The notes under the pieces: generated by a model
What the model saw: only the letters and a program-made list of their open reading frames with translations
The model's database searches: none
What the model was told of the DNA's origin: nothing
Shown: positions 54,099-64,000 of the stretch, piece after piece
Layout: each line of letters starts with the position of its first letter
Position numbering within the stretch: the stretch's first letter is position 1
Source: Candidatus Thiovulum imperiosus
Lineage (GTDB): Bacteria > Campylobacterota > Campylobacteria > Campylobacterales > Thiovulaceae
Direction of reading: 5' to 3'
NCBI GenBank assembly: GCA_024281175.1
Contig: JAMJTW010000028.1
Span: 62,001 to 126,000, forward strand
Length of the DNA: 64,000 nucleotides
Program-made: the position numbers and the translations under genes

Positions 54099-57000
54099 TT
54101 AGAAGTTTAGAAAAGTCATATTATCCTTATCATAAGTAACTTCTTGATAGTTTTTGTCAGATTTATTATAAATAATAAATATATTTCCATCGTAGATATC
54201 ATCTGGCTTGATAATAAAATTTGTATCATCTCCATCAACTGCTATTGCGATTACATTACCGCTTTGTGTAGGTGTTGAAACATCTTTTTTATTAAAACTA
54301 ATAATAATGTCTGAATTTGTGTATCCACCTATTCCTTTAACATCAACATTTTCAATAGTTTTTTCAGAAGCATCTAAAGTAATATTGGTATCACCAAATT
54401 TTAGACCAGCTTTCGCCTCAACATCAACACTATCACTTCCAGTAGCTCCACCATCATCAGAAACATTTAATTCTAAAGTGTAAGTTCCCTCAGCAGTAAA
54501 GTTATGTTCGAGAGTAGCGTTACTACCAACTACACTTCCATCAAGTACCCAAGAGTAAGTGTGAGTATCACTTGTATCAGCATCTGTAACATTAGCTTCA
54601 AATGTACAAGTTGTATTTACTTCACAGCTTCCTGAATAGATAATTTCTGCTGTTGGTTGAGCATTAGAAATAGTAACAACAGTTGTGGCTTCAGCACTAT
54701 TTTCATTAGCAGTAGCTACAACTTTTACAGTATGGTTTGTTTCAACAGGGTCAGAACTAGCCATATCAAAAGTGTAAGAGAATGTATCTATTCCAGTTCC
54801 ATAAGAAACACTGTTTACAAACCACTCATAAGAGATATTTGCGTCATTTGAAACAGTTGCCGTAGCAGTAAATGTAACTTCAGTAGAGCTATCAGTGGAA
54901 TTTGTAGAAGCGTCTAAAGTTACTTCAGGAGTTGGTAGAGCAGAAACTGTGATTGTAAACTCGTTACTATCAGCACTTTGTCCTATTTCATCTGTTGCTG
55001 TAACAGTACAAGTAGTAGCATCAGAAACTTCAGTAGGAGTTCCAGAGACAACACCTTGAGCATCAATTGCTACACCATCAACTGTACAATTTAAAGTGTA
55101 AGTCAAAGGGTCACTTTCAGGGTCTACAAAATCAGTTGCAACACTCTCCATTTCAGTATCTACCATAAGAGATAAGTCTGAAATATCTGTAACAAAGATA
55201 GGGTCTAAGTTATCTATTACAGAGATTGTAAAGATTTCACTAGTTTCTATATTGTATCCATCATCAAATGTAACTTCACAATTGTAACTTCCACTGTTTT
55301 CAGTGTCTACTGTAATAACACCTGAATTAGAAATTGTTATATCTCCATCACTTGGGTCGCACTCTAAAGTGTAAGTTGGGTCTATTGCATCTGAAAAGTA
55401 AGATGATACATCATAAGTTTGAACCTCATCGCTCTCACTAGCAATTTTTGCAGTGATATCACCAATTTGACCAATTTCCGCAACTTCTATGTTTCCAACA
55501 ACACCAAAAGTTGTACCAAACTTATCTGCAATAGAAGTTGCATAATCACCAGAGAAACTAGCTGTAAGTTCACTATCTGAAATATCTTTCATTCCATTAA
55601 ATCCATCAACTCCAGAGATGTAGATAGAAACTTTAAATGCTCCACTCTGAGTGAAATACTTCTCAACTAAATTGTCTGAATTTGCTATCTGTTCTTCAGC
55701 TTTCTGAATTAGAGCTACATAATTTAAAGTTGCATTGTTCTCTACAACACTCAAATAGTCAGAAAGATTGATATTTGCTAAATCAACACTTGACATAGCA
55801 GAACTACCAGACTCTTTTACATAATATCCGTAAAGTTCAGTACTATTTGTATCTTCTAAGTTAAATGTAGTGTTATAGCTTAAAGTTAAACCTGTTCCAA
55901 TCATCATTACTGCTCGACTGCTATTTAAATCTTCAACTTTAATTCCAAGAACCACTGTCTCTTCATCACTATTTTCAAAACTTACATTTTCAACATTAAA
56001 GTTGATTTTGAACATCTGCTCTCTCTCAGCATCTGTAAAAGAGACAAATGGCGGATATTTGATAGTTGCAAAATTCCCATTTTCAACAGCGATAATTTTT
56101 TCAAAACCATCTGCTCCAAATGTTGCTTTATTTAGTTTTATAGCAAGTTTGTCATAATCAGTTGGTGTAGTTCCACCACCTGAAGTTGGATAACTCTTTA
56201 CTGTAATTGTTATAGATTTAGTCACACTCTGACCATCTTTGGATACTGTCACTGAAACTATTTTTGTACCGCTTGTTGTGAAAGATTTGTTTACAACTTG
56301 AGCTGTTCCTCCAATATTCCAAGAGTAAGTTGCTCCAGCAATTTGAGTAGCTGTAAACTTAACAACTGTTCCAACATAAGGATTTAAATAACTTGCTGTA
56401 AGTGAAACATCTAAACTGCTAACAGGTGTCTCATCTGGTTTAGCAACACAAACACCATTTTCTAAAACTTGGTTTTCAGTACAAGTTACAGGTTCATTCT
56501 CATCTGGTTTAGCAACACAAACACCATTTTCTAAAACTTGGTCTTCATTACAAGTTATAGGTGTCTCATCTGGTTTAGCAACACAAACACCATTTTCTAG
56601 AACTTGGTCTTCAGTACAAGTTACAGGAGTCTCATCTGGTTTAGCAACACAAACACCATTTTCTAAAACCTCATCAGCACCACAAGTTACAACTTCTGGA
56701 TTTTCAATAATTGTGATTGTAACTGTTTTAGATACACTCTGCCCATTTCCTGTAACGGTAACTTTAACAGGATAAGAGCCAACACTGTCAAAACTCGTAG
56801 AAGTTGAAGATAAGTTTCCTCCAGTAGACCAAGATATAGTTACATTTTCAAGTTCTAATTTATTTGAAATAGAAACGACAAACTTGTAAGTTTCTCCAAC
56901 ATACCCTTTTGTTGGTGGATTTGTGATAGAAATTTCAGGAGCTACTTTTTTTACAACAACTACTATAACAGCACTTTCTGTTGCAACTGTAACAGCTTCC

Positions 57001-58799
57001 TCTATTTTTGTTTTTGCTTCATCAACAGCAGTTTGAATGTCGGAAGCAATAGCGTCAAGATTAGTTGTATCTCCGCCATCAGTTTCAACTTTTTCTGCAA
57101 CAACAACAACTAAATCTATTTCATTTTTTGATGCCTCAATAGAGGAGTCAAGAATTGTATCAGGAGAAACACCAGCCTCTTCTAACTTTGTATAAACTTC
57201 AGAATATTGTTCTGTAACTTCTTCAGTTAGAATAGAGATTTTGTCAATATCAACTGACGCTTCAACTTCTTCTGTTTCATCTGCAACTTCACTTTCTGCT
57301 TGAGTTTTAGCTTCTTCCACAACTTTTGCAACTTCTTGTGAAATAGCCTCAATTCCACCCATTGCAGTAACTGCGTTTGTAACTTTTTCTGCTTCAGCTC
57401 CAGCATTCTCAATATCTTCTGTTGTTTCAGCTTTTGCTATCGCTACTATTTTGGCTTCTAAGTTATCTGTAACAATTTCAGCAGATTTTGCAACAACTTC
57501 AAGAGTATCTATGTTGATTGTTTTCACATCAATCTTCTCAAGAACTTTAGTTGCTTGACTTACAGATTTACTTGCAGCTTTAAGTTTTGCTTTAGTCTCT
57601 TCAGCTTTTTCGCTATCACCAATATTAGTAACTATACTATCTACAAATGTATCCTCCTCAAGAACAGCACCTAAATCTATCTCTTCATCAGAGTCAGACT
57701 TTTCTGCAACAGCATGGAAAACAGCAGCGAATGCTCTATCAAAACTATCTTCATCATCTTCATCACTTACTGATTTTGCAAGAGACTCAGCAGCTTTTTG
57801 TATCATCATAGCTTTTTTGATAGCTTCAGCAGCCGCTTCTTTCTCTTCATTAGAACCACTTTCTAAAGTATCAATTGGATTTTTTGTTACTGTATCTTCA
57901 GATATGTTCAGAACTTTTGCCGTTTTCTTAACTGCGTCACTCTTAGACATACTTGGATTTTTTTTCATAATAGAACTCATAAGAGTTGTTACAGGTGAAA
58001 CTAAAACAGTTTTTGGATTTTCAATTTCAGGTTCAGCATCGTCTGAACTGTAAGTCACTTCAGTAATATCATCTTTGTCAATTACATTTTCCAGCATTCC
58101 TTCAAAAGGTTTTCCAGTAGCCGTATCTATTCCACCTTTGACTTTTACATAAGTATCAACATCATCAGCATCTGTATCAGCTGAACGACCAAAAGCCCAC
58201 TTTCCATCTTTTGTAGTTTTAGCGGAACTTATAACTTCTCCAGTTGTTTTGTTGATTAGTTGTGCTGCCGCCTCTTTTAGTGCTCCATCAATAGCAACAC
58301 CTGAAATGTAGAGGTATTTTAGAGTTTTAACTTCTTGAACTTCACAAGTTAAAGTCTCTCCATTCCAAACTTCACCAACTTCACAATCTGCTGTTGTAAT
58401 ACAAACACCATCTTGTAACTCTTCTCCCTCTTCACAAGTAATAGGAACTTCTGGAGTTACACAAACACCATCTTGTAACTCTTCGCCTTCTTCACAAGTA
58501 ATAGGAACTTCTGGAGTTACACAAACACCATCTTGTAACTCTTCTCCCTCTTCACAAGTAACAGGAGTATCTGGAGTTACACAAACACCATCTTGTAACT
58601 CTTCACCTTCTTCACAAGTAATAGGCACTTCTGGAGTTACACACTCTCCATTTTCAAGAACTTGAGGAGCTTCGCAAGTAGTTTCATTTTTATCTGGAAT
58701 AGTTCCATTTCCATCATTAGAGCTACTACTACTCGAGCATCCCCCAAATGCAAATAAGCCAATTAATATGGCAAACAGTAAAAACTTATGCCTAAACAT
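54099..58799 (-). CDS. Giant surface lipoprotein with Cys-rich and PKD-like repeats, 1566 residues
   Basis: A lipoprotein signal (FAILIGLFAFGGCSSSSSS) is followed by four 20-residue Cys-rich repeats (CEEGEELQDGVCVTPEVPIT; residues 53-133), a carboxypeptidase-like beta domain (about 155-230), a long Ala/Glu-rich helical region (about 240-590), a PKD-like domain, a second set of four Cys-rich repeats (CTEDQVLENGVCVAKPDETP; about 704-792), another PKD-like domain, an unknown domain (about 890-1160), and cadherin- and PKD-like domains (about 1160-1480). It probably is an adhesin or stalk protein outside the cell. It is next to the 1938-residue gene. AAAGGTG-like AGGTG stands before the ATG. Confidence 0.82.
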   Translation of the reverse strand: MFRHKFLLFAILIGLFAFGGCSSSSSSNDGNGTIPDKNETTCEAPQVLENGECVTPEVPITCEEGEELQDGVCVTPDTPVTCEEGEELQDGVCVTPEVPITCEEGEELQDGVCVTPEVPITCEEGEELQDGVCITTADCEVGEVWNGETLTCEVQEVKTLKYLYISGVAIDGALKEAAAQLINKTTGEVISSAKTTKDGKWAFGRSADTDADDVDTYVKVKGGIDTATGKPFEGMLENVIDKDDITEVTYSSDDAEPEIENPKTVLVSPVTTLMSSIMKKNPSMSKSDAVKKTAKVLNISEDTVTKNPIDTLESGSNEEKEAAAEAIKKAMMIQKAAESLAKSVSDEDDEDSFDRAFAAVFHAVAEKSDSDEEIDLGAVLEEDTFVDSIVTNIGDSEKAEETKAKLKAASKSVSQATKVLEKIDVKTINIDTLEVVAKSAEIVTDNLEAKIVAIAKAETTEDIENAGAEAEKVTNAVTAMGGIEAISQEVAKVVEEAKTQAESEVADETEEVEASVDIDKISILTEEVTEQYSEVYTKLEEAGVSPDTILDSSIEASKNEIDLVVVVAEKVETDGGDTTNLDAIASDIQTAVDEAKTKIEEAVTVATESAVIVVVVKKVAPEISITNPPTKGYVGETYKFVVSISNKLELENVTISWSTGGNLSSTSTSFDSVGSYPVKVTVTGNGQSVSKTVTITIIENPEVVTCGADEVLENGVCVAKPDETPVTCTEDQVLENGVCVAKPDETPITCNEDQVLENGVCVAKPDENEPVTCTENQVLENGVCVAKPDETPVSSLDVSLTASYLNPYVGTVVKFTATQIAGATYSWNIGGTAQVVNKSFTTSGTKIVSVTVSKDGQSVTKSITITVKSYPTSGGGTTPTDYDKLAIKLNKATFGADGFEKIIAVENGNFATIKYPPFVSFTDAEREQMFKINFNVENVSFENSDEETVVLGIKVEDLNSSRAVMMIGTGLTLSYNTTFNLEDTNSTELYGYYVKESGSSAMSSVDLANINLSDYLSVVENNATLNYVALIQKAEEQIANSDNLVEKYFTQSGAFKVSIYISGVDGFNGMKDISDSELTASFSGDYATSIADKFGTTFGVVGNIEVAEIGQIGDITAKIASESDEVQTYDVSSYFSDAIDPTYTLECDPSDGDITISNSGVITVDTENSGSYNCEVTFDDGYNIETSEIFTISVIDNLDPIFVTDISDLSLMVDTEMESVATDFVDPESDPLTYTLNCTVDGVAIDAQGVVSGTPTEVSDATTCTVTATDEIGQSADSNEFTITVSALPTPEVTLDASTNSTDSSTEVTFTATATVSNDANISYEWFVNSVSYGTGIDTFSYTFDMASSDPVETNHTVKVVATANENSAEATTVVTISNAQPTAEIIYSGSCEVNTTCTFEANVTDADTSDTHTYSWVLDGSVVGSNATLEHNFTAEGTYTLELNVSDDGGATGSDSVDVEAKAGLKFGDTNITLDASEKTIENVDVKGIGGYTNSDIIISFNKKDVSTPTQSGNVIAIAVDGDDTNFIIKPDDIYDGNIFIIYNKSDKNYQEVTYDKDNMTFLNF
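56422..56688 (-). repeat. Four 66-69-base tandem repeats coding for Cys-rich units
   Basis: Four units each contain ATCTGGTTTAGCAACACAAA on the plus strand and code for CxxDQVLENGVCVAKPDE-type peptides with two Cys. Spacing varies by three bases. They are similar in plan to the second array in the same gene. Confidence 0.85.
58401..58640 (-). repeat. Four exact-period 60-base tandem repeats coding for Cys-rich units
   Basis: Units begin at 58401, 58461, 58521 and 58581 and code for CEEGEELQDGVCVTPEVPIT with few changes. A diverged fifth unit follows to about 58680. Unit number could vary in frame. Confidence 0.9.
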
Positions 58800-58841
58800 A
58801 ATACACCTTTCCTTTAAAATATAAGATTTATAAATTGTACC

Positions 58842-59270
58842 TTAAAATGGTTTAAAGATAACTAGCGATACAACTGCTATCATAATCAGAGTTGGATACT
58901 CATTTAGGACTCTAAAAAACTTTCCAGATTTTCTGCAAGTATCTCTCTCTAATCTCTTGCGAAGAGTTTCTAAATAGATGTGATAGACAAAAAGAGAGAA
59001 GACAAAAAGTATTTTCAGATGTAACCAGCCAAATTCCCAAAAGTTTCCAAAATATGCTAGTGCAAAACCAGAAAGTATAGTTGCCCACATTGCTGGAGTT
59101 CCTATATATTTGATAAGTTTTCTCTCCATAACTTTTGCAACTTCTAAAAATTCTCTTTTCTCATAATTTTCAGCATGATAGACAAAGAGTCTTGGGAGGT
59201 AAAATAGCATAGCAAACCAAGAGATGAGAGAGATGATATGAAAAACTAAGATATATAAGTAGAATTCCAT
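58842..59270 (-). CDS. hemJ: Protoporphyrinogen oxidase HemJ
   Basis: This 142-residue membrane protein of four helices matches the HemJ family that oxidises protoporphyrinogen IX in the last-but-one step of heme synthesis. The N-terminal YLYILVFHIISLISWFAMLF has the conserved His, followed by LPRLFVYHAEN; WATILSGFALAYF and WLHLKILFVFSLFVYHIYL follow, with the second conserved His. It lies two bases after gatB, with AAGGGAAG upstream of its ATG. The length is normal. Confidence 0.88.
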   Translation of the reverse strand: MEFYLYILVFHIISLISWFAMLFYLPRLFVYHAENYEKREFLEVAKVMERKLIKYIGTPAMWATILSGFALAYFGNFWEFGWLHLKILFVFSLFVYHIYLETLRKRLERDTCRKSGKFFRVLNEYPTLIMIAVVSLVIFKPF

Positions 59271-59271
59271 T

Positions 59272-60684
59272 CTACAACTTCCCTTTTAGTAACTCATTCA
59301 CTTTTTGAGGATTTGCACTACCTTTACTAGCTTTCATCACTTGTCCAACAAAGAAGCCAAATAGCTTATCTTTTCCATTTCTATATTGCTCCAACTTGTC
59401 AGGATTTTTTGATAGAACCTCATCAATAATTTTTAAAATAGCACTATCATCATTAACCTGTTTGAGTCCCAACTTCTCAATAGCAACATCGACTGAAATC
59501 TCATTTTCAAAAAGATAATCGAGAACATCTTTTCCAGCTTTTCCAGAGATAGTTTTGGAATCGATGGCAAGAATCAAATCTGAAAGTTTTTGAGAATTTA
59601 CAGGAGATTCTGAAATTTCTAAACTTTTCTTATTTAGTCTTCCAAGTAGTTCAACTGTTAGCCATGAAACAGAATTTTTAGTAGAAGCACCACTTTTTAA
59701 AATCTCTTCAAAGAAAGATGCCAGTTCTTTAGAAGAAGCGATTACACCAGCATCGTATTTTGAAAGTCCGAGTTCTTCTTGGTATCTCTCTTCTTTCTGA
59801 TGAGGTAGTTCAGGAATTTTAGAAAACTCTTTTACTGTCTCTTCAGAAATTCTAACTTCTAAAAGGTCAGGTTCTGGAAAATATCGATAGTCTGATGCTT
59901 CCTCTTTTCCTCTCATGCTTCTGGTCTCATTTTTAGCAGAGTCGTAAAGTCGAGTCTCTTGCCAAATCTCATCTTCATAAACTCCATCTTCCCAAGCCTC
60001 TATCTGTCTTTCAACTTCAAAATCTATCGCTTTTTGAATAAAACGGAAAGAGTTGATATTTTTAATTTCTACTCTGGTATAGAGTTTCTCATCTCCTTCA
60101 GGACGAATTGAGACATTTGCATCACATCGAAAAGAGCCTTCTTGCATATTTGCATCAGAAATATCTATATATCTTACGATGGAGTGTAATTTTTTCAAAT
60201 ACTCTATTGCCTCATCAGAACTTCTCATATCTGGAGCTGTTACTATTTCTAATAGTGGAGTTCCAGCACGATTTAAATCAACTTTTGAACCTCCAGCTTC
60301 ATGTGTATTTTTTCCAGCATCAGCTTCTAAATGGGCTCTTGCAATTTGAACTCTTCGAGAAGATATATCTATATGACCATTCTCTACAATTGGATAGTAA
60401 AATTGGGAAATTTGGTATCCACTTGGAGAGTCAGGATAGAAGTAGTTTTTTCTATCAAATTTTGACTCTCTATTTACAGTTGCTCCAACTGCTGTTCCAA
60501 GTTGAATAGCTTTATGAACTGCTTCTCTATTTATTACAGGTAAAGCACCTGGTAGAGCAAGACAAATTGGACAAGTATTAGAATTTTCTGCTTCATTAAA
60601 ACTTGTAGGACAAGAGCAGAAAAGTTTCGTTTTTGTATTTAGCTGAACATGAACTTCCAGACCAATAACAACTTCAAATTTCAT
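59272..60684 (-). CDS. gatB: Aspartyl/glutamyl-tRNA amidotransferase subunit B
   Basis: This subunit of GatCAB binds misacylated tRNA-Asn or tRNA-Gln so that the amide can be added. It starts with [19 protein letters not shown] and has the zinc-like cysteine cluster LFCSCPTSF, then [35 protein letters not shown] and [14 protein letters not shown]. The C-terminal YqeY-like domain is present (ending [14 protein letters not shown]). I chose the ATG at 60684 (470 residues) because GAGGAAATCT stands upstream; a seven-residue longer frame starts at 60705. The gatA and gatC genes are not adjacent. Confidence 0.94.
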   Translation of the reverse strand: MKFEVVIGLEVHVQLNTKTKLFCSCPTSFNEAENSNTCPICLALPGALPVINREAVHKAIQLGTAVGATVNRESKFDRKNYFYPDSPSGYQISQFYYPIVENGHIDISSRRVQIARAHLEADAGKNTHEAGGSKVDLNRAGTPLLEIVTAPDMRSSDEAIEYLKKLHSIVRYIDISDANMQEGSFRCDANVSIRPEGDEKLYTRVEIKNINSFRFIQKAIDFEVERQIEAWEDGVYEDEIWQETRLYDSAKNETRSMRGKEEASDYRYFPEPDLLEVRISEETVKEFSKIPELPHQKEERYQEELGLSKYDAGVIASSKELASFFEEILKSGASTKNSVSWLTVELLGRLNKKSLEISESPVNSQKLSDLILAIDSKTISGKAGKDVLDYLFENEISVDVAIEKLGLKQVNDDSAILKIIDEVLSKNPDKLEQYRNGKDKLFGFFVGQVMKASKGSANPQKVNELLKGKL

Positions 60685-60896
60685 AGATTTCCTCATTTTT
60701 TTCAAAGTTTATCGAATATCTATTTCTCCTAAAGCTATTTATAGTTTAAAACTTTTTAAGAACCGCTTTCTCCATAAAGAGAAAGTTATTTGTAAGGTGA
60801 AAAAAGTTAAAGTACTTTTAGATGATTGCCTAAAGTTAGGTAAACTCCAATTTTCATACATGTCATGTATTTCATATTTAATAAAAGGTTTTTTGA
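60685..60896. other. 212-base gap between divergent gatB and thrB
   Basis: This gap must hold both promoters. AAAAGG before the thrB TTG is visible near 60884. I see no hairpin with a T tract, no repeat and no conserved leader that I recognise. Confidence 0.3.
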
Positions 60897-61784
60897 TTGA
60901 AGATATGTGTTCCAGCTACAAGTGCAAATTTAGGTCCAGGTTTTGATACTCTTGGAGTTGCACTTAAATTAAAAAATTGTGTTGATATAAAGCCCTCAAA
61001 ATTTTTCAGTGTTTCAATAAAGGGTGAGGGTGCTGATAATCCTAAAATGAAAGGGAATAATCTTTTTATAAATATCTTCAATGAACACTACCGAAGTATA
61101 ATTGGAAAAAATAGTAGTGGTAAATTTAAATTTACATTTTATAACAATATACCGATGTCTCGCGGTTTGGGAAGTTCTTCTGCTGTAATTGTTTCTGCAT
61201 TGGCTTCAGCGTGTGAAGCAGCAGGAGTATCTGCTGTAAAGAGAAGAATTTTAAATCATGCTTTACTTCATGAACCTCATCCAGATAATATTGCTCCAGC
61301 AACAATGGGAGGTTTTACAGTCTCAATTCTTGAAAAACAGAAAGTCTTCACTCAGAAAAAGAAAGTACCTCCATATCTTAAAGCTCTTGTTGTAATTCCA
61401 AACCAGACAATTTCAACTTCTCAATCAAGAACAACACTACCAAAAGTCTATTCTAAAGAGAAATCGGTTTTCAACTTATCTCACGCCTCTTTCTTAACAG
61501 CTGCTTTTTTTAATGAGGATTGGGAACTTTTAAGACTTGCTTCAAAAGATAAGTTTCACCAGAAACAGAGAATGAGAAATCTTCCAGAACTCTTTACAGT
61601 TCAAAAGATAGCTTTAGATTATGGAGCTTTGATGTCTACTCTTTCAGGTAGTGGCTCAACTTTCTTTAACTTACTCTATAAAGAAGATGTTATGCCTCTA
61701 AAAACTAAATTTGAGACACTCTTTCCAAATTACACAATTCGAGTTCTCGACTTTGATAATGAGGGGTTACAGATACTTCGATGA
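60897..61784 (+). CDS. thrB: Homoserine kinase
   Basis: This 295-residue GHMP kinase phosphorylates homoserine in threonine synthesis. It starts with [20 protein letters not shown], contains the glycine-rich ATP loop [17 protein letters not shown] near residue 90, [16 protein letters not shown] and the final [13 protein letters not shown]. The TTG start is preceded by AAAAGG. It overlaps the following iron-sulfur gene (ATGA). With ilvA in the window it belongs to the threonine-isoleucine pathway, although the two are not close. Confidence 0.93.
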   Translation: MKICVPATSANLGPGFDTLGVALKLKNCVDIKPSKFFSVSIKGEGADNPKMKGNNLFINIFNEHYRSIIGKNSSGKFKFTFYNNIPMSRGLGSSSAVIVSALASACEAAGVSAVKRRILNHALLHEPHPDNIAPATMGGFTVSILEKQKVFTQKKKVPPYLKALVVIPNQTISTSQSRTTLPKVYSKEKSVFNLSHASFLTAAFFNEDWELLRLASKDKFHQKQRMRNLPELFTVQKIALDYGALMSTLSGSGSTFFNLLYKEDVMPLKTKFETLFPNYTIRVLDFDNEGLQILR

Positions 61785-62989
61785 CAAATTATGATGATTG
61801 TATAAAGTGTGGAAAGTGCATTCCAACTTGCACAGTTCACATCTCAAATCCTGATGAGGTTACTTCTCCAAGAGGATTTTTAGCTCTTCTCGGAGAGTAT
61901 CATGCTGGAAATTTGGAGTTAGATAAAGAGGTCAAGTCTATTTTTGAAAGCTGTTTCCTCTGCACAAATTGTGTTGAAGCGTGTCCAAAATCTATTCAAA
62001 CAGATTTCTTTATAGAAAATATCCGAAAAGAGATTGGTGAGAAGTTTGGAATTGCTTGGTGGAAAAGAGCTTTCTTCTATCTCCTCCGAAATAGAAAAGT
62101 GATGGATATCTTCTTTAAAACTGGATACTCTTTCCAGAGTTGCAAAAGTGTAATGCCTGAAAAGAGTTCTCTAAAACTTCCACTTGTAAAACGAACAGTT
62201 CCAAGTATCTCTAAAAAGTCATTTCTAAACTCCTACCCTGAATTTATCGACAATGGCGGAACTAAAACAGTAGCAATTTTTATAGGCTGTCTTGCAAATT
62301 ACAACTATACAGATATTGGAAAATCTCTACTTCAAATTTTGAGACATCTGGACTACAATGTATTTCTTGCAAAAAATCAAGTCTGTTGTGGTGCTCCAGC
62401 CTATTTTACTGGAGATTTTAAAACAGTTGATTACCTTTCAAAAACAAATATCTCCTATTTTGAAACTTTTATCTCTGAAGTTGAGGCAATACTAATTCCT
62501 GAAGCAACATGTTCAGCGATGATAAGAGTAGATTATGAACACTATTTCCAAGACCAGCCAGAGTGGAGAGAGAGAGTTAGAAAGTTAGGAAAGAAAATAT
62601 TTCTTGCAACAGAGTGGATTTACACAAAAAGTCCAAAATTGGGAAAGGTTTCTAGTAGTGTTACTTATCACGATCCTTGTCACTCTCGAAAAATGCAAGG
62701 AGTTTGGGAAGAGCCGAGAGAACTGCTTAAAGATAGTTACGACCTCATCGAAATGAAAGACCCTAACCACTGTTGCGGTTTTGGAGGTATCACAATGCAG
62801 ACTGAAAAGTATCATCTTGCAAAAAAGATTGGAGATAGCAAGGCGGAAATGGTAAAAGATACTGGTGCTGAAATCGTTTCGGCAGAGTGTTCAGCATGTC
62901 GAGTTCAAATTACAGATAGTCTTGAGAGAAATGGAGTTGAAACTATCTTTAAAAATCCAATTGAACTTATAGCAGATGCTATAAAATAG
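61781..62989 (+). CDS. GlcF-like iron-sulfur oxidoreductase (CCG domain)
   Basis: This 402-residue protein has two [4Fe-4S] ferredoxin sites ([11 protein letters not shown] near residue 7 and [13 protein letters not shown] near residue 49) and two Cys-rich CCG domains ([14 protein letters not shown] and PNHCCGFGG). The plan matches the iron-sulfur subunit of glycolate or lactate dehydrogenases and heterodisulfide reductase-like proteins. It passes electrons from a flavoprotein partner to the quinone pool; the partner is not in the window. It is coupled to thrB and ends two bases from the convergent dprA stop. Confidence 0.85.
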   Translation: MTNYDDCIKCGKCIPTCTVHISNPDEVTSPRGFLALLGEYHAGNLELDKEVKSIFESCFLCTNCVEACPKSIQTDFFIENIRKEIGEKFGIAWWKRAFFYLLRNRKVMDIFFKTGYSFQSCKSVMPEKSSLKLPLVKRTVPSISKKSFLNSYPEFIDNGGTKTVAIFIGCLANYNYTDIGKSLLQILRHLDYNVFLAKNQVCCGAPAYFTGDFKTVDYLSKTNISYFETFISEVEAILIPEATCSAMIRVDYEHYFQDQPEWRERVRKLGKKIFLATEWIYTKSPKLGKVSSSVTYHDPCHSRKMQGVWEEPRELLKDSYDLIEMKDPNHCCGFGGITMQTEKYHLAKKIGDSKAEMVKDTGAEIVSAECSACRVQITDSLERNGVETIFKNPIELIADAIK

Positions 62990-62991
62990 TT

Positions 62992-63780
62992 TTACTCCAA
63001 GTAGACTCGACCATCTCTAATTGCAATTTTCCCATCTAATTCATACTCAAAAACTTTATCTCCAAACTTCTGAAAAAGCTCTTCATAAGTTGGAGAGTTT
63101 TTACAAAATTGTAAAAATGGATCTATCTCTTTAGATTTCTCTTCAACACTTTCAAGACCGTAAAGAGTCGCCATGTTATCGACAAAACTATCTAAGTTGT
63201 AGATAGCTTTTCCAAGTCCAAGTTCTAAATATCGATTTGTCTCCTCAGACTCTCCAAGTCGATGAGGTAAGAAAAATAGCTCTTTTCCCTCCTCTTTTGC
63301 AATTCTCATTGTTTGAGCAGTACCACTTTTTAAATCAGCTTCTCCAATAATTATAAAATCAGCCAACCCAACCATAAGTCGATTTCTATGAACAAATCTT
63401 TTTGGATGTGCAGGAACATTTTTCTCATATTCAGAGAGAAGTAGAGCCTCTTTTTCCATCTCTAAAATTAAATCCTTATTTGTTTTTGGATAGATGATAT
63501 CAAGAGAGTTTGCCATAACAGATATTGTATTTGGAAAAGCTCCTCGATGAGCTATGATATCTGTTCCAATTGCTCCACCACTTACAACTACAAATCCTCT
63601 TTTTGAAAGTAACTTTGAGAGATTGTAAACTGTATTTCTGGTGTATTGGGAAATTCTCCTACCTCCAACAATAGCCACTTTTGGAGAGTCAAGAAGTTCT
63701 AAATTTCCAGAGTAGAAAAGCTCTTTTGGAGCTCTTTTCACTTCTCTAAGATAGATAGGAATTTCAGGAACTCTATTCAT
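62992..63780 (-). CDS. dprA: DNA-processing protein DprA
   Basis: This 262-residue protein of the DprA/Smf family loads RecA onto incoming single-stranded DNA in natural transformation. The Rossmann core is visible: KVAIVGGRRISQYTRNTVYN, VVSGGAIGTDIIAH, FVHRNRLMVGLADFIIIGEA and GTAQTMRIAKEEGKELFFLP. The N-terminal SAM and C-terminal winged-helix domains of longer DprA forms seem reduced, as is usual in Campylobacterota. The ATG overlaps the end of the carbonic anhydrase gene (ATGA). It supports natural competence, which matters for the island at 25-31 kb. Confidence 0.9.
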   Translation of the reverse strand: MNRVPEIPIYLREVKRAPKELFYSGNLELLDSPKVAIVGGRRISQYTRNTVYNLSKLLSKRGFVVVSGGAIGTDIIAHRGAFPNTISVMANSLDIIYPKTNKDLILEMEKEALLLSEYEKNVPAHPKRFVHRNRLMVGLADFIIIGEADLKSGTAQTMRIAKEEGKELFFLPHRLGESEETNRYLELGLGKAIYNLDSFVDNMATLYGLESVEEKSKEIDPFLQFCKNSPTYEELFQKFGDKVFEYELDGKIAIRDGRVYLE

Positions 63781-64000
63781 GTTTCTGAAAGAGGAAGAAA
63801 CTTTTTCACATCAGGGTCATAGTACTCTATTTCTCCACTCTCTATATGATAGTACCAGCCGTGAATATAGATTTCATTACTTTCAACTTTTCTCTTAATT
63901 TCAGGATAAGTTAAAAGATTTTCCAGTTGGGAGAGAATTGAAAATTTCTCAGTAATTCTATATAAGTCATCACCACTCATATTTGTAGCTACTGCCCTGT
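63777..64000 (-). CDS. Beta-carbonic anhydrase, C-terminal part (cut by the window end)
   Basis: The frame is open to the window edge (RAVATNMSGDDLYRITEKFS) and so continues beyond it. The visible part has NEIYIHGWYYHIESGEIEYY, the usual C-terminal stretch of bacterial beta-carbonic anhydrases (HGWxxxxxxGxxxxYD). The zinc ligands (Cys, His, Cys) lie upstream and are not seen. The stop overlaps the dprA start. An ATG at 63980 begins a short frame, but it is internal. Confidence 0.8.
   Translation of the reverse strand, partial: RAVATNMSGDDLYRITEKFSILSQLENLLTYPEIKRKVESNEIYIHGWYYHIESGEIEYYDPDVKKFLPLSET

Noticed and set aside
58401-58640. Regular 60-base repeats that could look like a CRISPR array
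   Set aside because: The whole unit repeats without variable spacers and the frame is open through it; it codes for Cys-rich peptide repeats in a lipoprotein. No cas gene is near.
60685-60896. Riboswitch or threonine attenuator before thrB
   Set aside because: No known leader fold, no run of Thr or Ile codons in a short frame and no terminator hairpin can be seen.
62992-63780. dprA as a truncated pseudogene
   Set aside because: The Rossmann core is complete and the short form is normal for Campylobacterota, so there is no reason to call it broken.

Overview
The window is AT-rich, gene-dense bacterial DNA and almost certainly comes from a member of the Campylobacterota (Epsilonproteobacteria). 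Evidence: an ATP synthase cluster with a separate b-prime gene and no a or c subunit gene; chemotaxis phosphatases of the remote CheZ type known from Helicobacter; a degenerate speE next to coaE, as in Helicobacter pylori; an accB-accC pair; frequent TTG and GTG starts; and promoters showing a TATAAT-like -10 without a clear -35. The genus cannot be fixed from sequence alone.

Layout. 1-8.9 kb: end of a coiled-coil gene, a small MITE-like repeat, then a phosphoribosyltransferase-ispE-TPR-gmhB run, a REC-PAS-GGDEF regulator, an SLC13 transporter, a DEDD exonuclease-like gene, tRNA-Ser(GCT), sppA and a PAP2 phosphatase. 8.9-25.2 kb: mostly housekeeping genes: accBC, a HIT protein, acs, a cation diffusion facilitator, a thioredoxin-like/ridA/aminotransferase/tlpA/ftsY run, a membrane GGDEF protein, purT-speE-like-coaE, and a NicO/DUF1007 metal transport pair.

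25.3-31.6 kb: an accessory island immediately downstream of atpD. It has two parallel units, each made of a BRO-N gene and an XRE-type HTH gene on the minus strand, a plus-strand cargo (higBA in one, a DUF1524/HNH-like nuclease in the other), a TTTCCCC/GGGGAAA hairpin and an atpD 3' end. The inner atpD end is a fossil, almost identical to the real gene over its last 219 bases and then broken. A fossil of a second higA-like gene lies at the outer edge. The BRO genes share nearly identical C-terminal halves but have different N-terminal domains. This is the best candidate for an undescribed system: a modular, recombining regulator-plus-toxin/defence cassette array next to atpD. It has also separated atpD from the atpC gene expected to follow it.

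31.6-45.7 kb: atpF'-F-H-A-G-D, then (going upstream on the same strand) an AlkD-like gene, an SH3/NlpC-P60 lipoprotein, a DUF3754 membrane protein, an isolated terD, two tandem CheZ-like genes, a WD40 protein, ilvA and a CoA-binding protein. 45.7-58.8 kb: a surface/secreted region with a 337-residue exported protein coupled to a 46-residue membrane peptide, then three large minus-strand genes: a 409-residue lipoprotein, a 1938-residue exported protein and a 1566-residue lipoprotein. The small lipoprotein is a paralogue of the C-terminal part of its giant neighbour, and the largest lipoprotein carries two Cys-rich tandem arrays. 58.8-64 kb: hemJ, gatB, thrB, a GlcF-like iron-sulfur protein, dprA and the end of a beta-carbonic anhydrase gene.
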